A DNA stretch of 64,000 nucleotides, taken from positions 203,160 through 267,159 of the forward strand of contig NZ_JADMOL010000003.1 of NCBI RefSeq assembly GCF_015558675.1, given 5' to 3'. The DNA comes from Paenibacillus sp. 1001270B_150601_E10 (GTDB taxonomy: Bacteria > Bacillota > Bacilli > Paenibacillales > Paenibacillaceae). Below are positions 37,825-47,260 of this stretch, in pieces (positions within the stretch are counted from its first letter, which is position 1; each line of letters opens with the position of its first letter). The notes below the pieces were generated by a model. It was given only the letters and a program-made list of their open reading frames with translations. It made no database searches and was not told the origin of the DNA. The position numbers were made by a program, and so were the translations under genes.

Positions 37825-38784
37825 TTACAATTTATAGGTTAAGATCAATTGATCATAACGTCGTTCTGCTTCATTAAGACTTCCTTCAACCTGAATGCGC
37901 CACTCGTTCAGCCTCTTTACGATAGGTTCAACGCGGGTAATCCCCTTATGAACGGCATCTAGGGAGCTCTCGATTCTATTATTCACCATCCAGTCCGCAA
38001 TCAGACCATCAAAGAAATAATCGGCGAACTTAAGGCCGTCTTCAATGTGAACCAATTCCGTATGGGCAGCTGCCTGCTCCACATCCTTCAACTCTCGCTT
38101 AAAAGTGCGCATGGCGTGGTTCGCCTTCGTCACCAGCTCTTGAGCCTCATCGATCCGGGAATGCTTCATATGCGTCGAAAGCATGCCTCCGCCAAGCATG
38201 TCATACGTACTCCAGCCCTTTGCGGAGTCAAAGGCCTCCTCTGCTCGCCGTAAAGCACGAAGCGCATTCTCTCCGGCGGCGCGAGCCTCCGCAAGCTCCT
38301 TCTTCTCATGAAGAAGCTGTACCTTCTGCTGCTGCAGCTGATCAAGCTCTCCAGCAAATGCAGAATCGAGTTCGCGAAGCAGCTCCTCCTTCTCCTGCAT
38401 GGCATGCTTAAGCTTCGTATCCCAGTGGCTGACGTCGATTAGCTTCCTAGTTAGCAGCTCTCGATCTTCCTTTAGCGCATTCGCCTCGCTTAACGCGAGC
38501 TCATAGCGTTCCTTTGCCTTAAGCTCCTCGATTTGCTCCCTGCTCAGCTTCTGCTCCTTCGTTCCAATAAGCGTGTAGAAGAGATTCGCGAGCGAGCGAT
38601 TGGCCAGGCGCTCAACATCCTTCTTCTCCTCTTGCCACTGAGCAAGCAGCCTTTCAACCTCTGCCTGCGCGTCACACTGGTCTACCGTTACCCCATTCAG
38701 TTGATGCTCCCATTTTCGATACAGGTCCCGTTCCAGCATAGCGGCTTCGATTAGGCTGTCCAATGCCTTCAATCGCTCTCTCAT
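37825..38784 (-). CDS. Hypothetical coiled-coil protein
   Basis: 319 residues, highly charged, with long heptad-like stretches between about residues 60 and 190, such as LAQWQEEKKDVERL and LLHEKKELAEARAAGENAL. No signal peptide or membrane span is visible, so it is cytoplasmic. No catalytic motif is recognised. GGAGGAAGTGAA precedes the ATG. It lies 73 bases upstream of glnS on the same strand and may be co-transcribed with it. I do not recognise a named family. Confidence 0.65.
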   Translation of the reverse strand: MRERLKALDSLIEAAMLERDLYRKWEHQLNGVTVDQCDAQAEVERLLAQWQEEKKDVERLANRSLANLFYTLIGTKEQKLSREQIEELKAKERYELALSEANALKEDRELLTRKLIDVSHWDTKLKHAMQEKEELLRELDSAFAGELDQLQQQKVQLLHEKKELAEARAAGENALRALRRAEEAFDSAKGWSTYDMLGGGMLSTHMKHSRIDEAQELVTKANHAMRTFKRELKDVEQAAAHTELVHIEDGLKFADYFFDGLIADWMVNNRIESSLDAVHKGITRVEPIVKRLNEWRIQVEGSLNEAERRYDQLILTYKL

Positions 38785-38987
38785 TTCACTTCCTCCTCTA
38801 TCCAGTCTCCCATTACATACAAACGTCTATCTATCTACTACGTATGAAAATCATTTTTGATGCAAGAGAACGAATTGCGTGGCACTTGAATATTCCACTT
38901 ACACCGGCATCGGTATTGAGAGAAGGGAGTGAGAGAAACCGCATGATGTGATGGTAATCAATTATCTTTTATTGCAATCATCACCGA

Positions 38988-39037
38988 AGAGACGAAGCGG
39001 CAGGCATGCAGCCCTCACATACCGTCCTCCGTCTCTT
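38988..39037. terminator. Possible terminator downstream of ilvA
   Basis: AAGAGACG (38988-38995) pairs with CGTCTCTT (39030-39037), with a partly self-complementary GGCAGGCATGCAGCC in between. The tail is not T-rich on the ilvA strand, so the call is weak. Confidence 0.35.
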
Positions 39038-39055
39038 TATATTCTATATCATGAA

Positions 39056-40309
39056 CTATACCAGCAGATCGAACAATACAGAATCTTTATTGACCTCAAC
39101 GTAGCTCAGATTCTTCTTCTGCATGCGTTCAATCAGTGCACTATAATCGTTGCGGTCTTGAAGCTCGATGCCTACTAAAGCTGCACCGTTGTCCTTATTG
39201 TGCTTTTTAATATATTCAAAGCGCGTAATGTCATCATTCGGTCCGAGCACTTCCGACAAGAACTCACGCAGAGCACCTGCGCGTTGAGGGAAGTTGACCA
39301 TAAAATAATGCTTTAGCCCTTCATAAATGAGCGAACGCTCTTTGATTTCCTGCATGCGATCGATATCGTTATTGCCTCCGCTAATAACACACACGACATT
39401 CTTGCCGCGAATCTGATCCCGGTACAGATCAAGCGCCGCCACAGGAAGAGATCCCGCAGGTTCTACGACAATCGCATTTTCATTATATAGCTGAAGAATG
39501 GTTGTGCAGGCTTTGCCTTCTGGAACCTTCACGATATCATCAAGCAGTTCCGTGCACACTTCATAAGGAAGCTTGCCCACACGCTTAACCGCTGCACCGT
39601 CTACAAACTTATCGATATGCTCTAGTGTAACGACTTCCTTGCGAGCGATGGCCTCGGTCATTGAAGCTGCACCCTCCGGCTCGACCCCAATCATGCGAGT
39701 TTCCGGACTTACGGTCTTCATGTAAGTGCTCACGCCAGCGACGAGTCCGCCGCCGCCGATGGTAACAAAGACCATATCAGCTGGGACATCCAGAGATTCC
39801 ATAATTTCCATCCCTACCGTACCATTGCCTGCCACGATATATGGATCATCGAACGGATGGATAAAGGTCGTCCCATTCTCTTCACAGATCTTCATCGCTG
39901 CATCATAAGCATCGTCAAAGGTATCTCCTGTCAGGACCACATCGACATATGTTCCGCCAAAGCGCTTCACCTGAGTAACCTTCTGAGATGGAGTCGTGCT
40001 TGGCATCACAATCGTGCCTTGGATGCGCAGGGCTTGGCATGAATATGCGACCCCCTGAGCATGGTTGCCTGCACTCGCGCATACAATGCCGCGTGCAAGC
40101 TCGTCTGGATGCAAATGACGAATCTTATTGTAGGCGCCACGAATCTTGAAGGACCTTACAATCTGCAGATCCTCCCGCTTCAAATATACGTTGCAGTCGT
40201 ACTTCGCAGATAAGTTCGGATCGCGCTGCAGTGGGGTTCTCACGATAACTTCCTTGAGGGTATGATGCGCGCGTACGATATCCTCCATCCTTACATTCAT
40301 CGTTTCCAT
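39056..40309 (-). CDS. ilvA: Threonine ammonia-lyase (threonine deaminase)
   Basis: PLP enzyme making 2-oxobutanoate from threonine, the first committed step of isoleucine synthesis. The PLP lysine is in SFKIRGAYNKI, the phosphate-binding loop is TIGGGGLVAG, and an ACT-like regulatory domain occupies the C-terminal 90 or so residues (HYFMVNFPQRAGALREFL). Three ATGs lie close together at 40315, 40309 and 40300; 40309 has GAGG 7 bases upstream. A T-box leader with an Ile-type specifier candidate precedes it, so it should be induced when charged tRNA-Ile is scarce. Confidence 0.93.
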   Translation of the reverse strand: METMNVRMEDIVRAHHTLKEVIVRTPLQRDPNLSAKYDCNVYLKREDLQIVRSFKIRGAYNKIRHLHPDELARGIVCASAGNHAQGVAYSCQALRIQGTIVMPSTTPSQKVTQVKRFGGTYVDVVLTGDTFDDAYDAAMKICEENGTTFIHPFDDPYIVAGNGTVGMEIMESLDVPADMVFVTIGGGGLVAGVSTYMKTVSPETRMIGVEPEGAASMTEAIARKEVVTLEHIDKFVDGAAVKRVGKLPYEVCTELLDDIVKVPEGKACTTILQLYNENAIVVEPAGSLPVAALDLYRDQIRGKNVVCVISGGNNDIDRMQEIKERSLIYEGLKHYFMVNFPQRAGALREFLSEVLGPNDDITRFEYIKKHNKDNGAALVGIELQDRNDYSALIERMQKKNLSYVEVNKDSVLFDLLV

Positions 40310-40461
40310 CTCCATTCCTCACTCTAAGTCTCTTCTAAATGAACAAGCAAAAGCGGTATGCGATGCATCAAGACGATCAATCGGAACGCTTCTACTGAAC
40401 CTTACCATTGCAACACCAAGAGCTGCTGTGCTCTCGTAACTTGACAGGCAAAGATAAGCAC

Positions 40462-40735
40462 AAAAAAGCCCGCCCCCAAAAAAGGGACGAGCTACACTCG
40501 CGGTACCACCCTTATTCTGCATCGTGCATCGACGCAGCACTCGGTTCACGCCTATTGGCGCCTTCCCTGTAACGGGGGAAGCCGTCCATGCTTACTTTCC
40601 TTCGTTCAGCATGAAATCTCTGAGAGGATATACGTTTCCGTTCGCCATCGACTTTCACCGACTGTCGACTCTCTGAGGACTACCTTGAAACGTACGTGTT
40701 CTCGTCAACGATTGTTGGTTCTGCCTTCCATATTG
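40462..40735 (-). promoter_or_regulatory. T-box riboswitch controlling ilvA
   Basis: On the minus strand the T-box sequence GGGTGGTACCGCG lies at 40511-40499 and is followed by a GC-rich terminator stem and T6 at 40493-40462. About 110 bases upstream, a stem I candidate closed by AGAGAG/CTCTC contains an ATC at 40629-40627 in the position expected for the specifier codon, consistent with tRNA-Ile. The leader starts near 40735. The specifier call depends on folding and is tentative; the T-box call is firm. Confidence 0.88.
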
Positions 40736-40741
40736 ATTCTT

Positions 40742-40771
40742 ATTATGTGCCAAATCCCGAATAAAAGTCAA
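40742..40771 (-). promoter_or_regulatory. Sigma-A promoter of the ilvA leader
   Basis: Minus strand: TTGACT at 40771-40766, an 18-base spacer and CATAAT at 40747-40742, placed just upstream of the T-box element. The spacer from 40772 to 40969 shows two short dyads (CCACT/AGTGG at 40834-40850, TGTG/CACA at 40854-40865) but no other clear signal. Confidence 0.6.
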
Positions 40772-40969
40772 TGCTTGGTTCCTCCTTGTCTTTCTTCAGG
40801 GGACACTGCCTGTAAATAAATTCATATTGCACGCCACTATGGTAAAGTGGTAATGTGATAACACAATATAGTGAATGATTATCTTTTTTCTATTTCGCAA
40901 ACTTCACAGCGCTTCTTTCAGTCCTTTTTCGAGGCATGATTCGAAGCTTATAGAAATGAGGACAACAAC

Positions 40970-42325
40970 ATGAATGCCGTATTACTATCATTAGCGATCT
41001 TATTCATTCTCAGCCTCTGCCGCATTCATATTGCACTTGCCATGATTATAGCATCTGCCGTTGGCGGACTGACTGGCAGCCTTGGCTTGACAGAAACGAT
41101 AAATGTATTTACTGAAGGCTTAAAAGATAATGCCGCGATTGCCCTGAGCTATGCGCTGCTTGGCGCATTTGCCGCAGGTCTCACGGAGACAGGACTCCCA
41201 GAGCGCCTTGTACAGCGAGTCGTAAAGCTTGTAACGAACAAGCAGTTGTCTGGCCGTGCCTCCAAGGTAACACCAGTAGTCGTGGTGCTGGCAGTCGCCT
41301 TTATCGCCTGCTTATCACAGAATGCGGTGCCCGTGCACATTGCCTTCATACCCGTGCTGATACCGCCTTTATTGTCTCTATTCAACCAACTGCACATTGA
41401 TCGCAGAGCGATCGCAAATGCGCTCACCTTCGGACTCATCACTCCCTACATGGTGCTGCCAGTTGGCTTCGGAGCCATCTTTCATGAAACGGTAGCAGCC
41501 AATATGTCAAAGAATGGCATGGCGATTGATGTATCTATGCTGCCGAAAGCCATGCTCTTGCCAGCCGTAGGGATGGTGCTTGGTCTGCTAACGGCGGTAT
41601 TCTTCTCTTATCGGAAGCCAAAAACGTATAAACCGGTTCAAATCACGACGTCCACAACTAACTTTGAAGAGGACGTCGACACTCAAACGGCAGGTACAGG
41701 CGCATCGCCTGCGATCAAGACCATCGCTGGCCTTGCATCCATCGCCGCTATGCTTGTTGTTCAGCTTTCTACGGACTCTATGATCTACGGCGCAGGTTCT
41801 GGTCTTATCGTCTTGCTCTTATTCCGAATCATGTCCCGCAATCGGTCCAACCAAGTCTTTACAGACGGCATGCGCACAATGGCTTATATCGGCTTCGTGA
41901 TGATGTCGGCAGCAGGCCTTGGCGCTGTTCTGCGCGCGACTGGCGACATCGAGACTTTGGTGCAAAGCTGTGTGGAACTGGTTGGCAGCAGCCGTCCGAT
42001 GGCTGCGATCCTTATCCTGATTATCGGCCTGCTTGTCACCATGGGAATTGGTTCATCGTTTTCGACCATACCGCTGATCGTAACGGTATTTGTTCCGCTA
42101 TGCATCGAGCTTGGCTTCAGCCCGCTTGCGACGACTGCGCTTATCGGAACAGCAGCCGCTCTTGGCGACGCGGGTTCACCAGCTTCCGACAGTACGCTGG
42201 GACCAACTTCAGGGCTCAATGCAGACGGACAGCATGATCACATTTGGGGCACTTGTGTGCCAACATTTCTGCACTACAACATTCCGCTGCTGATCTTCGG
42301 ATTTATCGCAGCTATGGTCCTCTAA
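40970..42325 (+). CDS. Na+/H+ antiporter-family transporter (YuiF type)
   Basis: Integral membrane transporter of 451 residues with about twelve hydrophobic segments. It matches the YuiF branch of the Na+/H+ antiporter-like family, often regarded as amino acid carriers. The diagnostic C-terminal region reads ALGDAGSPASDSTLGPTSG and HDHIWGTCVPTFLHYNIPL. GAGGACAACAAC precedes the ATG. It is transcribed away from ilvA and appears to be a single gene. Substrate assignment is uncertain. Confidence 0.85.
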   Translation: MNAVLLSLAILFILSLCRIHIALAMIIASAVGGLTGSLGLTETINVFTEGLKDNAAIALSYALLGAFAAGLTETGLPERLVQRVVKLVTNKQLSGRASKVTPVVVVLAVAFIACLSQNAVPVHIAFIPVLIPPLLSLFNQLHIDRRAIANALTFGLITPYMVLPVGFGAIFHETVAANMSKNGMAIDVSMLPKAMLLPAVGMVLGLLTAVFFSYRKPKTYKPVQITTSTTNFEEDVDTQTAGTGASPAIKTIAGLASIAAMLVVQLSTDSMIYGAGSGLIVLLLFRIMSRNRSNQVFTDGMRTMAYIGFVMMSAAGLGAVLRATGDIETLVQSCVELVGSSRPMAAILILIIGLLVTMGIGSSFSTIPLIVTVFVPLCIELGFSPLATTALIGTAAALGDAGSPASDSTLGPTSGLNADGQHDHIWGTCVPTFLHYNIPLLIFGFIAAMVL

Positions 42326-42398
42326 TTCTTTTCATCGACGCATGGTTAGATGATGGGTTTACGAGGGTTATCCATTATTACTTCTCTTATCTATTAAA

Positions 42399-42436
42399 AA
42401 GAGGCATCACCTTTATGCTTAAAGGTGATGCCTCTT
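42399..42436. terminator. Strong intrinsic terminator
   Basis: A 17-bp perfect stem (AAGAGGCATCACCTTTA with its complement) closes on a 4-base loop. The T-run lies on the minus-strand side, so it ends leftward transcription best but probably also serves the YuiF-type gene. A second 10-bp inverted repeat (AAGAGCGCAA/TTGCGCTCTT) lies at 42494-42548. Confidence 0.7.
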
Positions 42437-42621
42437 GCTATAAATAAAAATTTAAGTAAAAGCTGCGACGGTAAATCATGCTGCAAGCCTATTAAGAGCG
42501 CAAACAGCACGAGCCTTCATTTCATCAGCAGCCAAGCATTGCGCTCTTCATCCATTTGTACTAGATCAGGCATCTCATATCTTATATGATCGAAAATTAG
42601 TCATTCAGCGTACTTTGCGCG

Positions 42622-43461
42622 CTACCAGCCATACAAGCGGCTCGCATTCGCCCACAAGAGCTCTGCGGCTTCCACTGGGTCCATCTGATGCAGCTCGCTC
42701 CACTTGTGAACAACTGACGCCACCATAGCAGGCTCCGTCATGCTCCCTGCAAAGGAGCCTTCAAACGGCCATGGGCCATCCGTCTCGCTCATGACCTGCT
42801 TGACCGGATATAGACGCGCCAGCGTCCGAATCTCTTTCTCATACGCTATATCTGGCGTAAAGGAGACATAATAGCCGTTCTCGGCCATTCGCTCAATGGT
42901 CTTTGCATCTCCCTTGAACCAATGGAAGTGTGCTTTGCGAACATTCCAGCGCTCCAGCATGTCGCATACGCGCGTGGCATCGTCATACACCGCATGCAGG
43001 ATGATCGGAACGTCCCATTTCACAGCACGCTCCATAAAAGGAATCAGCTGTTCCTCATAGGGAGCGAGATCAAACCTCTTTCCTTCCTGCTCCGTTTCTT
43101 CTCGCAGATAATAGGGCAAGCCTACCTCACCTATTGCCCGAATCGAAGTCTTGCGCTCATCCATCCAGGACAGCAGACTTTGAAGCTCCTCTTCAGACGC
43201 AGGAGGCTGCTCAGGATGCAAGCCATAGGCAGGTATGATCCTATCAGGATGAGCCTCTGCCAAAGCTTCGTTCGCGATGCAGGAGTCCTGATTCATAGAT
43301 ACTGCTACGAGATGTGTAATCTGATAGTCACGCATCGATTGCATGATCGCTGCTCTCTGTTCATTGGAATATTGATCCAAGTGAATATGCGAATCCACGT
43401 ACCGCACGCCCTCAATGATATCTCTCTTCCAAGCTTTCTTAGGTCTTGCTTGATTGCTCAT
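42622..43461 (-). CDS. TatD-family metal-dependent hydrolase
   Basis: Amidohydrolase-like protein of 279 residues. Metal-binding residues are visible: HIHLD near residue 26, Glu in AIGEVGLPYY, His in IILHAVYD, His in AHFHWFKGD, and Asp in SETDGPWPFEG. TatD proteins are nucleases or general hydrolases, but this member is divergent and lies about 160 bases downstream of the thiamine-precursor importer on the same strand, so it could share that transcript. The start uses AAAGG about 11 bases upstream. The substrate is unknown. Confidence 0.8.
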   Translation of the reverse strand: MSNQARPKKAWKRDIIEGVRYVDSHIHLDQYSNEQRAAIMQSMRDYQITHLVAVSMNQDSCIANEALAEAHPDRIIPAYGLHPEQPPASEEELQSLLSWMDERKTSIRAIGEVGLPYYLREETEQEGKRFDLAPYEEQLIPFMERAVKWDVPIILHAVYDDATRVCDMLERWNVRKAHFHWFKGDAKTIERMAENGYYVSFTPDIAYEKEIRTLARLYPVKQVMSETDGPWPFEGSFAGSMTEPAMVASVVHKWSELHQMDPVEAAELLWANASRLYGW

Positions 43462-43624
43462 GGTATTCAGAACCTTTCAGAACGGTATCCTTGTCATATC
43501 TTCCATTCTTCTGTTGGCCCGCATCACTTACAAAAGAGCCTCAAGAACTCTCTCTATAAACTTCTATTCTTTAGCTTAATGGCTTCGAACATCCTCAATC
43601 CCAGTTTCTTGGACAGCGCTTTTC

Positions 43625-44461
43625 TCAGCCCTGCCCCTGCTCCTGCTTCAGCAGGCTTGAGAGATGATGCTTCAGCTCTACAAATTCAGTGCTTCGTGTC
43701 AGCTCCTCGCGCCTTGGACGCGGGAATGGTACCTGTACCCGCTCGATCACACGGGCTGGGCGGTGGCTCAGCACGTAGATGCTGTCTGAGAGCAAGAGTG
43801 CTTCCTCAATGCTGTGGGTAACAAACAGCACCGAGCGGCGATACTCCTCCCACTGCGCAAGCAGCCAGCGCTGCATCTCGCTTCTCGTCAGCGCATCCAA
43901 GGCGCTGAACGGCTCATCGAGAAGCATCAGCTCATGCGGGCTCATCATGGCGCGCACGAAAGCAGCGCGCTGCTGCATGCCGCCCGACAGCATATGCGGA
44001 TAGGCATTCTCATAGCCCTTGAGCCCTGCCTTCTCAAGCCAGCTGGCCGCTTCGCTGCGGAGCTCCTTTTTGCTTCTGCCGGTCAGCTCCTGCGCAAGAA
44101 TGACATTGTCCTGAATCGTGCGCCAAGGAAACAGTGCCGGCTGCTGCGGCATATAGCTGACATGCCCCGTCTCTCCCGTCACGATCTGGTCATGGATCGA
44201 GATGGTTCCCTGATCAGGCTTGATTAAGCCGCCAATCAGGTGAAACAGCGTGCTTTTTCCAGAGCCTGAGGGGCCTATAATTGATACAAACTCACCCTTC
44301 TTCACGTCCAATGAGATCTGGTCGAGCACGTGAACGCTCGTTCCGCCTTGTCCATTGGAGAAGGACTTGCTTACTTCCGATAGCTGCAGCGCCATCTCGG
44401 AATGATGGCTCACAGCCATCGACTGTGTCTGTGTTGATTGTTCAAGCGGTATACCGTTCAT
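43625..44461 (-). CDS. ABC transporter ATPase (thiamine-precursor importer)
   Basis: Nucleotide-binding subunit of 278 residues. Walker A GPSGSGKST, signature LSGGMQQRAAFVRA, and Walker B LMLLDEPFSALD are intact. It belongs to the nitrate/sulfonate/taurine (NitT/TauT) ATPase group, which includes ThiZ. A perfect AAGGAGGAGG precedes the ATG. It is the last gene of the four-gene transport set that starts under the TPP riboswitch and powers the permease encoded just upstream. Confidence 0.9.
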   Translation of the reverse strand: MNGIPLEQSTQTQSMAVSHHSEMALQLSEVSKSFSNGQGGTSVHVLDQISLDVKKGEFVSIIGPSGSGKSTLFHLIGGLIKPDQGTISIHDQIVTGETGHVSYMPQQPALFPWRTIQDNVILAQELTGRSKKELRSEAASWLEKAGLKGYENAYPHMLSGGMQQRAAFVRAMMSPHELMLLDEPFSALDALTRSEMQRWLLAQWEEYRRSVLFVTHSIEEALLLSDSIYVLSHRPARVIERVQVPFPRPRREELTRSTEFVELKHHLSSLLKQEQGQG

Positions 44462-44472
44462 GGTCCTCCTCC

Positions 44473-45252
44473 TTACGATGCGTCGTTCTCCGATTTCGAG
44501 GATTGCTGCCAGTGTACGACCCGGCGCTCAATAAGCTGCACCAAGGTAAACATCGCGATGCTCAGCAGCACAACAATAGCGATAGCGACAAACATGCGAT
44601 CGGTTCGGAACGCGGCCTTCTGGAGCACCATATAATAGCCGATGCCCTTGTCGGTTCCAAGCCACTCCGCGACGATCGCACTCATGACGCTATAAGTCGC
44701 GGCGATCTTAAGCCCGGAGAATACGGAAGGGAGCGCATGCGGCAGCTCCAGCTTCCAGAAGAGCTGCGATCTTGTCGCACCTGCCATGCGCATATAGTGC
44801 AGCATGGTTCGATCCGTCTGCATAAGCCCATCCATTGCTGCAATGGAGATTGGGAAGAAGCAGACGAGTGTTATCACGACGATCTTCGGCATTAAGCCAA
44901 AGCCGAACCAGATCATAAGAAGCGGAAGCAGTGCGATCGTCGGAATATTCTGACTGACGATGATTAAGGGATAGATTGCCCGCTTCACGATCGGAATGGG
45001 ATGAAGCAGCATCGCAACGAGAAGACCGAAGGCCGCTCCAAAGCCAAATCCAAGCAAGGTCAGCTTCAGCGTCGCCCAAGTATGCGAAAGCAGCACAGGA
45101 ATCGAAGAGGCCGCTTCCCGTATAATATCGATCGGACCAGGCAGCATCCATTTATCCACATGAAACACCATCACAGCCGTCTGCCATAAGATAAGAAGAA
45201 GCAGGACTGCCACAAGGGGCGGTCCTGCTTGTGACCAACGTCGACGGCTCAT
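44473..45252 (-). CDS. ABC transporter permease (thiamine-precursor importer)
   Basis: Inner membrane permease of 259 residues with about six spans, of the NitT/TauT type (ThiX-like). The coupling loop is MRMAGATRSQLFWKLELPHALP. Its ATG overlaps the stop of the preceding thiamine-binding protein gene in an ATGA arrangement, and it ends 11 bases before the ATPase start. Together with the binding protein it should import a pyrimidine precursor of thiamine such as formylaminopyrimidine. Confidence 0.9.
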   Translation of the reverse strand: MSRRRWSQAGPPLVAVLLLLILWQTAVMVFHVDKWMLPGPIDIIREAASSIPVLLSHTWATLKLTLLGFGFGAAFGLLVAMLLHPIPIVKRAIYPLIIVSQNIPTIALLPLLMIWFGFGLMPKIVVITLVCFFPISIAAMDGLMQTDRTMLHYMRMAGATRSQLFWKLELPHALPSVFSGLKIAATYSVMSAIVAEWLGTDKGIGYYMVLQKAAFRTDRMFVAIAIVVLLSIAMFTLVQLIERRVVHWQQSSKSENDAS

Positions 45253-45542
45253 GGGCGATATTTCTCCGTTAAGCCATCCATCGTGATGCCTTCCGGCTTA
45301 TAGCAGATTTTCACTTGCGAAATGATGCTGATGCAGCCCATTTTCATAACGGCCTCATTCATGCGCTCGATAATGCTCATGAGCTCGCTAAGCTCGCCTT
45401 CCATTGTCGTCTCCAGCGGATTCACCTGGTACTTCACGCCCGACTGCTGAATAACCTCGATGGCACGGTCAACAAAAGGAATGGTATCCTCGCCGTTCTT
45501 TGTCTTCGGAATGATTTGAATGCTAACTAAACTGTTCGCCAT
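45249..45542 (-). CDS. MTH1187-type thiamine-binding protein
   Basis: Small cytoplasmic protein of 97 residues of the MTH1187/YkoF-type fold, found with thiamine-related transporters and believed to bind thiamine or its pyrimidine. Typical segments are LVSIQIIPK at the N-terminus and YQVNPLETTMEGEL. ATG 45542 is favoured by GAGGAGAGAG upstream; the frame begins at 45560. It lies between the binding lipoprotein and the permease. Confidence 0.85.
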   Translation of the reverse strand: MANSLVSIQIIPKTKNGEDTIPFVDRAIEVIQQSGVKYQVNPLETTMEGELSELMSIIERMNEAVMKMGCISIISQVKICYKPEGITMDGLTEKYRP

Positions 45543-45604
45543 GGTTGTCTCTCTCCTCATCTACTATATGTTCCTTTAACGTTCCGACTAATCTAAGAAA
45601 AGGG

Positions 45605-46639
45605 TTATCCCTGAGGCAAAAACTCATTCGTAAAGGCTTTATCTACATCGATTTCCTTATCCATCAGCTTGTTGTCCACCAGCCACTTCGCATAGTTACC
45701 CCATACTTCGCGCTTTTGCTCACCCCAGCGCGGCGCATCGTCTTGATACTTAGGGCTTAACCATTTCTGTGAAGCCTGCACAAGGTCTTTATCCAAGTCT
45801 GGAACAGCCTTGAGCAAGTGGTCAGCAGCCTCTTCCGGATGTTCGATGGCAAACTGATAGCCTTTAGATACGGCACCGACAAATGCCTTCACAAGCTCAG
45901 GATCCTCCGCAATCATCTTCTCGCTGGTAGCAAGCACTGGCGTGTAATAATCGAGCGCATCGGAAGACTCATTCACATAGATCATGTCAATCGGCTCACC
46001 ACGAAGCTCAGCCTCGATTCCTGTCCATGCATAGAAGATCCACGCAAAATCGATATCCTTTTTCACCGCTGTGAAGAAGTCCGCATTCCCCATGTTGACG
46101 TTTTTCACTTTGTCGAAGTCCGCATTTTGATTTTTCATAATCGTGCGAATCACGGCCTCTTCAACGGGCGAACCCCAGCCGCCGTATGTCTTGCCTTCAA
46201 AATCTTTTGGCGATTTGATATTTTTGCTCTTTGGAGCTGCAAATCCAGACGTATTATGCTGAATGATTGCCGCTAAGGACACAATGGGCACTCCTTGCGA
46301 ACGAGCCTGCGTAATATTCTCTTGTACCGTAATGCCAAACGACGCTTCACCAGATGCGATCATCGCATCGGATCCGCCCGTAGCCGGCTGAATAATCTCA
46401 ACATCAAGTCCTGCTTCTTTAAAGTAACCCTCTGCCTCAGCAGCATACAGACCTGTATGATTCGTATTCGGCGTCCAGTCCAGCACGACTTTTACGGAAC
46501 GAGGCTCTTTCGCATTAGGGGTATCTCCCGCTTGTTTTCCCTTGCTGTCTTGGCCGCAGGCTGCTAATGCTACGGTCATCAACATGATGATCGTAAGCAG
46601 GATGGCTTGTTTCCATCTTGTGTTGCTTGTGTGCTGCAT
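45605..46639 (-). CDS. NMT1/THI5-like substrate-binding lipoprotein (ThiY type)
   Basis: Extracellular binding lipoprotein of 344 residues with lipobox LAAC (C28). The mature part matches the NMT1/THI5 family: VKVVLDWTPNTNHTGLYAAEAEGYF, then the GGSDAMIASGEASFGI pocket segment. Proteins of this type bind pyrimidine precursors of thiamine. AGAGGAGG precedes the ATG. It is the first gene of the transcript and is led by a TPP riboswitch with its own terminator, so expression should rise when thiamine diphosphate is low. Confidence 0.92.
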   Translation of the reverse strand: MQHTSNTRWKQAILLTIIMLMTVALAACGQDSKGKQAGDTPNAKEPRSVKVVLDWTPNTNHTGLYAAEAEGYFKEAGLDVEIIQPATGGSDAMIASGEASFGITVQENITQARSQGVPIVSLAAIIQHNTSGFAAPKSKNIKSPKDFEGKTYGGWGSPVEEAVIRTIMKNQNADFDKVKNVNMGNADFFTAVKKDIDFAWIFYAWTGIEAELRGEPIDMIYVNESSDALDYYTPVLATSEKMIAEDPELVKAFVGAVSKGYQFAIEHPEEAADHLLKAVPDLDKDLVQASQKWLSPKYQDDAPRWGEQKREVWGNYAKWLVDNKLMDKEIDVDKAFTNEFLPQG

Positions 46640-46791
46640 CTTCTATATCCTCCTCTAGTGTCTTCCCGATAATGACTTTGAATCCACGACTTGCGCGTGT
46701 TCGACTCATGATCTTGATCATAAGCATCATTTAATCTTGGTATTCCCCCCGGACACCGAAGATGAACCCTGTACTGCGCATAACTGCACAC

Positions 46792-46817
46792 AAAAAAAGC
46801 GCCCCGAATGGGACGCT
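46792..46817 (-). terminator. Expression-platform terminator of the TPP riboswitch
   Basis: Minus strand: AGCGTCCC pairs with GGGGCGCT and is followed by T7. It lies about 160 bases downstream of the aptamer and 150 bases before the lipoprotein gene. Confidence 0.75.
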
Positions 46818-46973
46818 GTGCGCTTGCGTATGAAGTACATAAGGTCATGCTGACAAGGGCGCTTATGTATAGACTTCTCCAAATGCTGCTCCTCACAGAC
46901 TTGCGTCTATAAGATGAAGCAAATAATAGTCCATAACGAGAAGTGCCTTCAGCCTTATGCCTCGATATGACGT

Positions 46974-47064
<91 letters not shown>

Positions 47065-47260
47065 TGCTATTCAAGTTATCGGTTATTGCTGTAACACCCG
47101 TAATTATAGCCCCAGAGTCCCAGAATGTCCAGTATCTTCAACTTGATTTCATGACTGGTCAGTAAAGGCTACTCATGGTATGATGATTCGGAAATGTTTC
47201 AGTTGACCGATATCATTCTTGCTTTATCAACGTTCTTTGTACATACCATGGAGATGGAGG

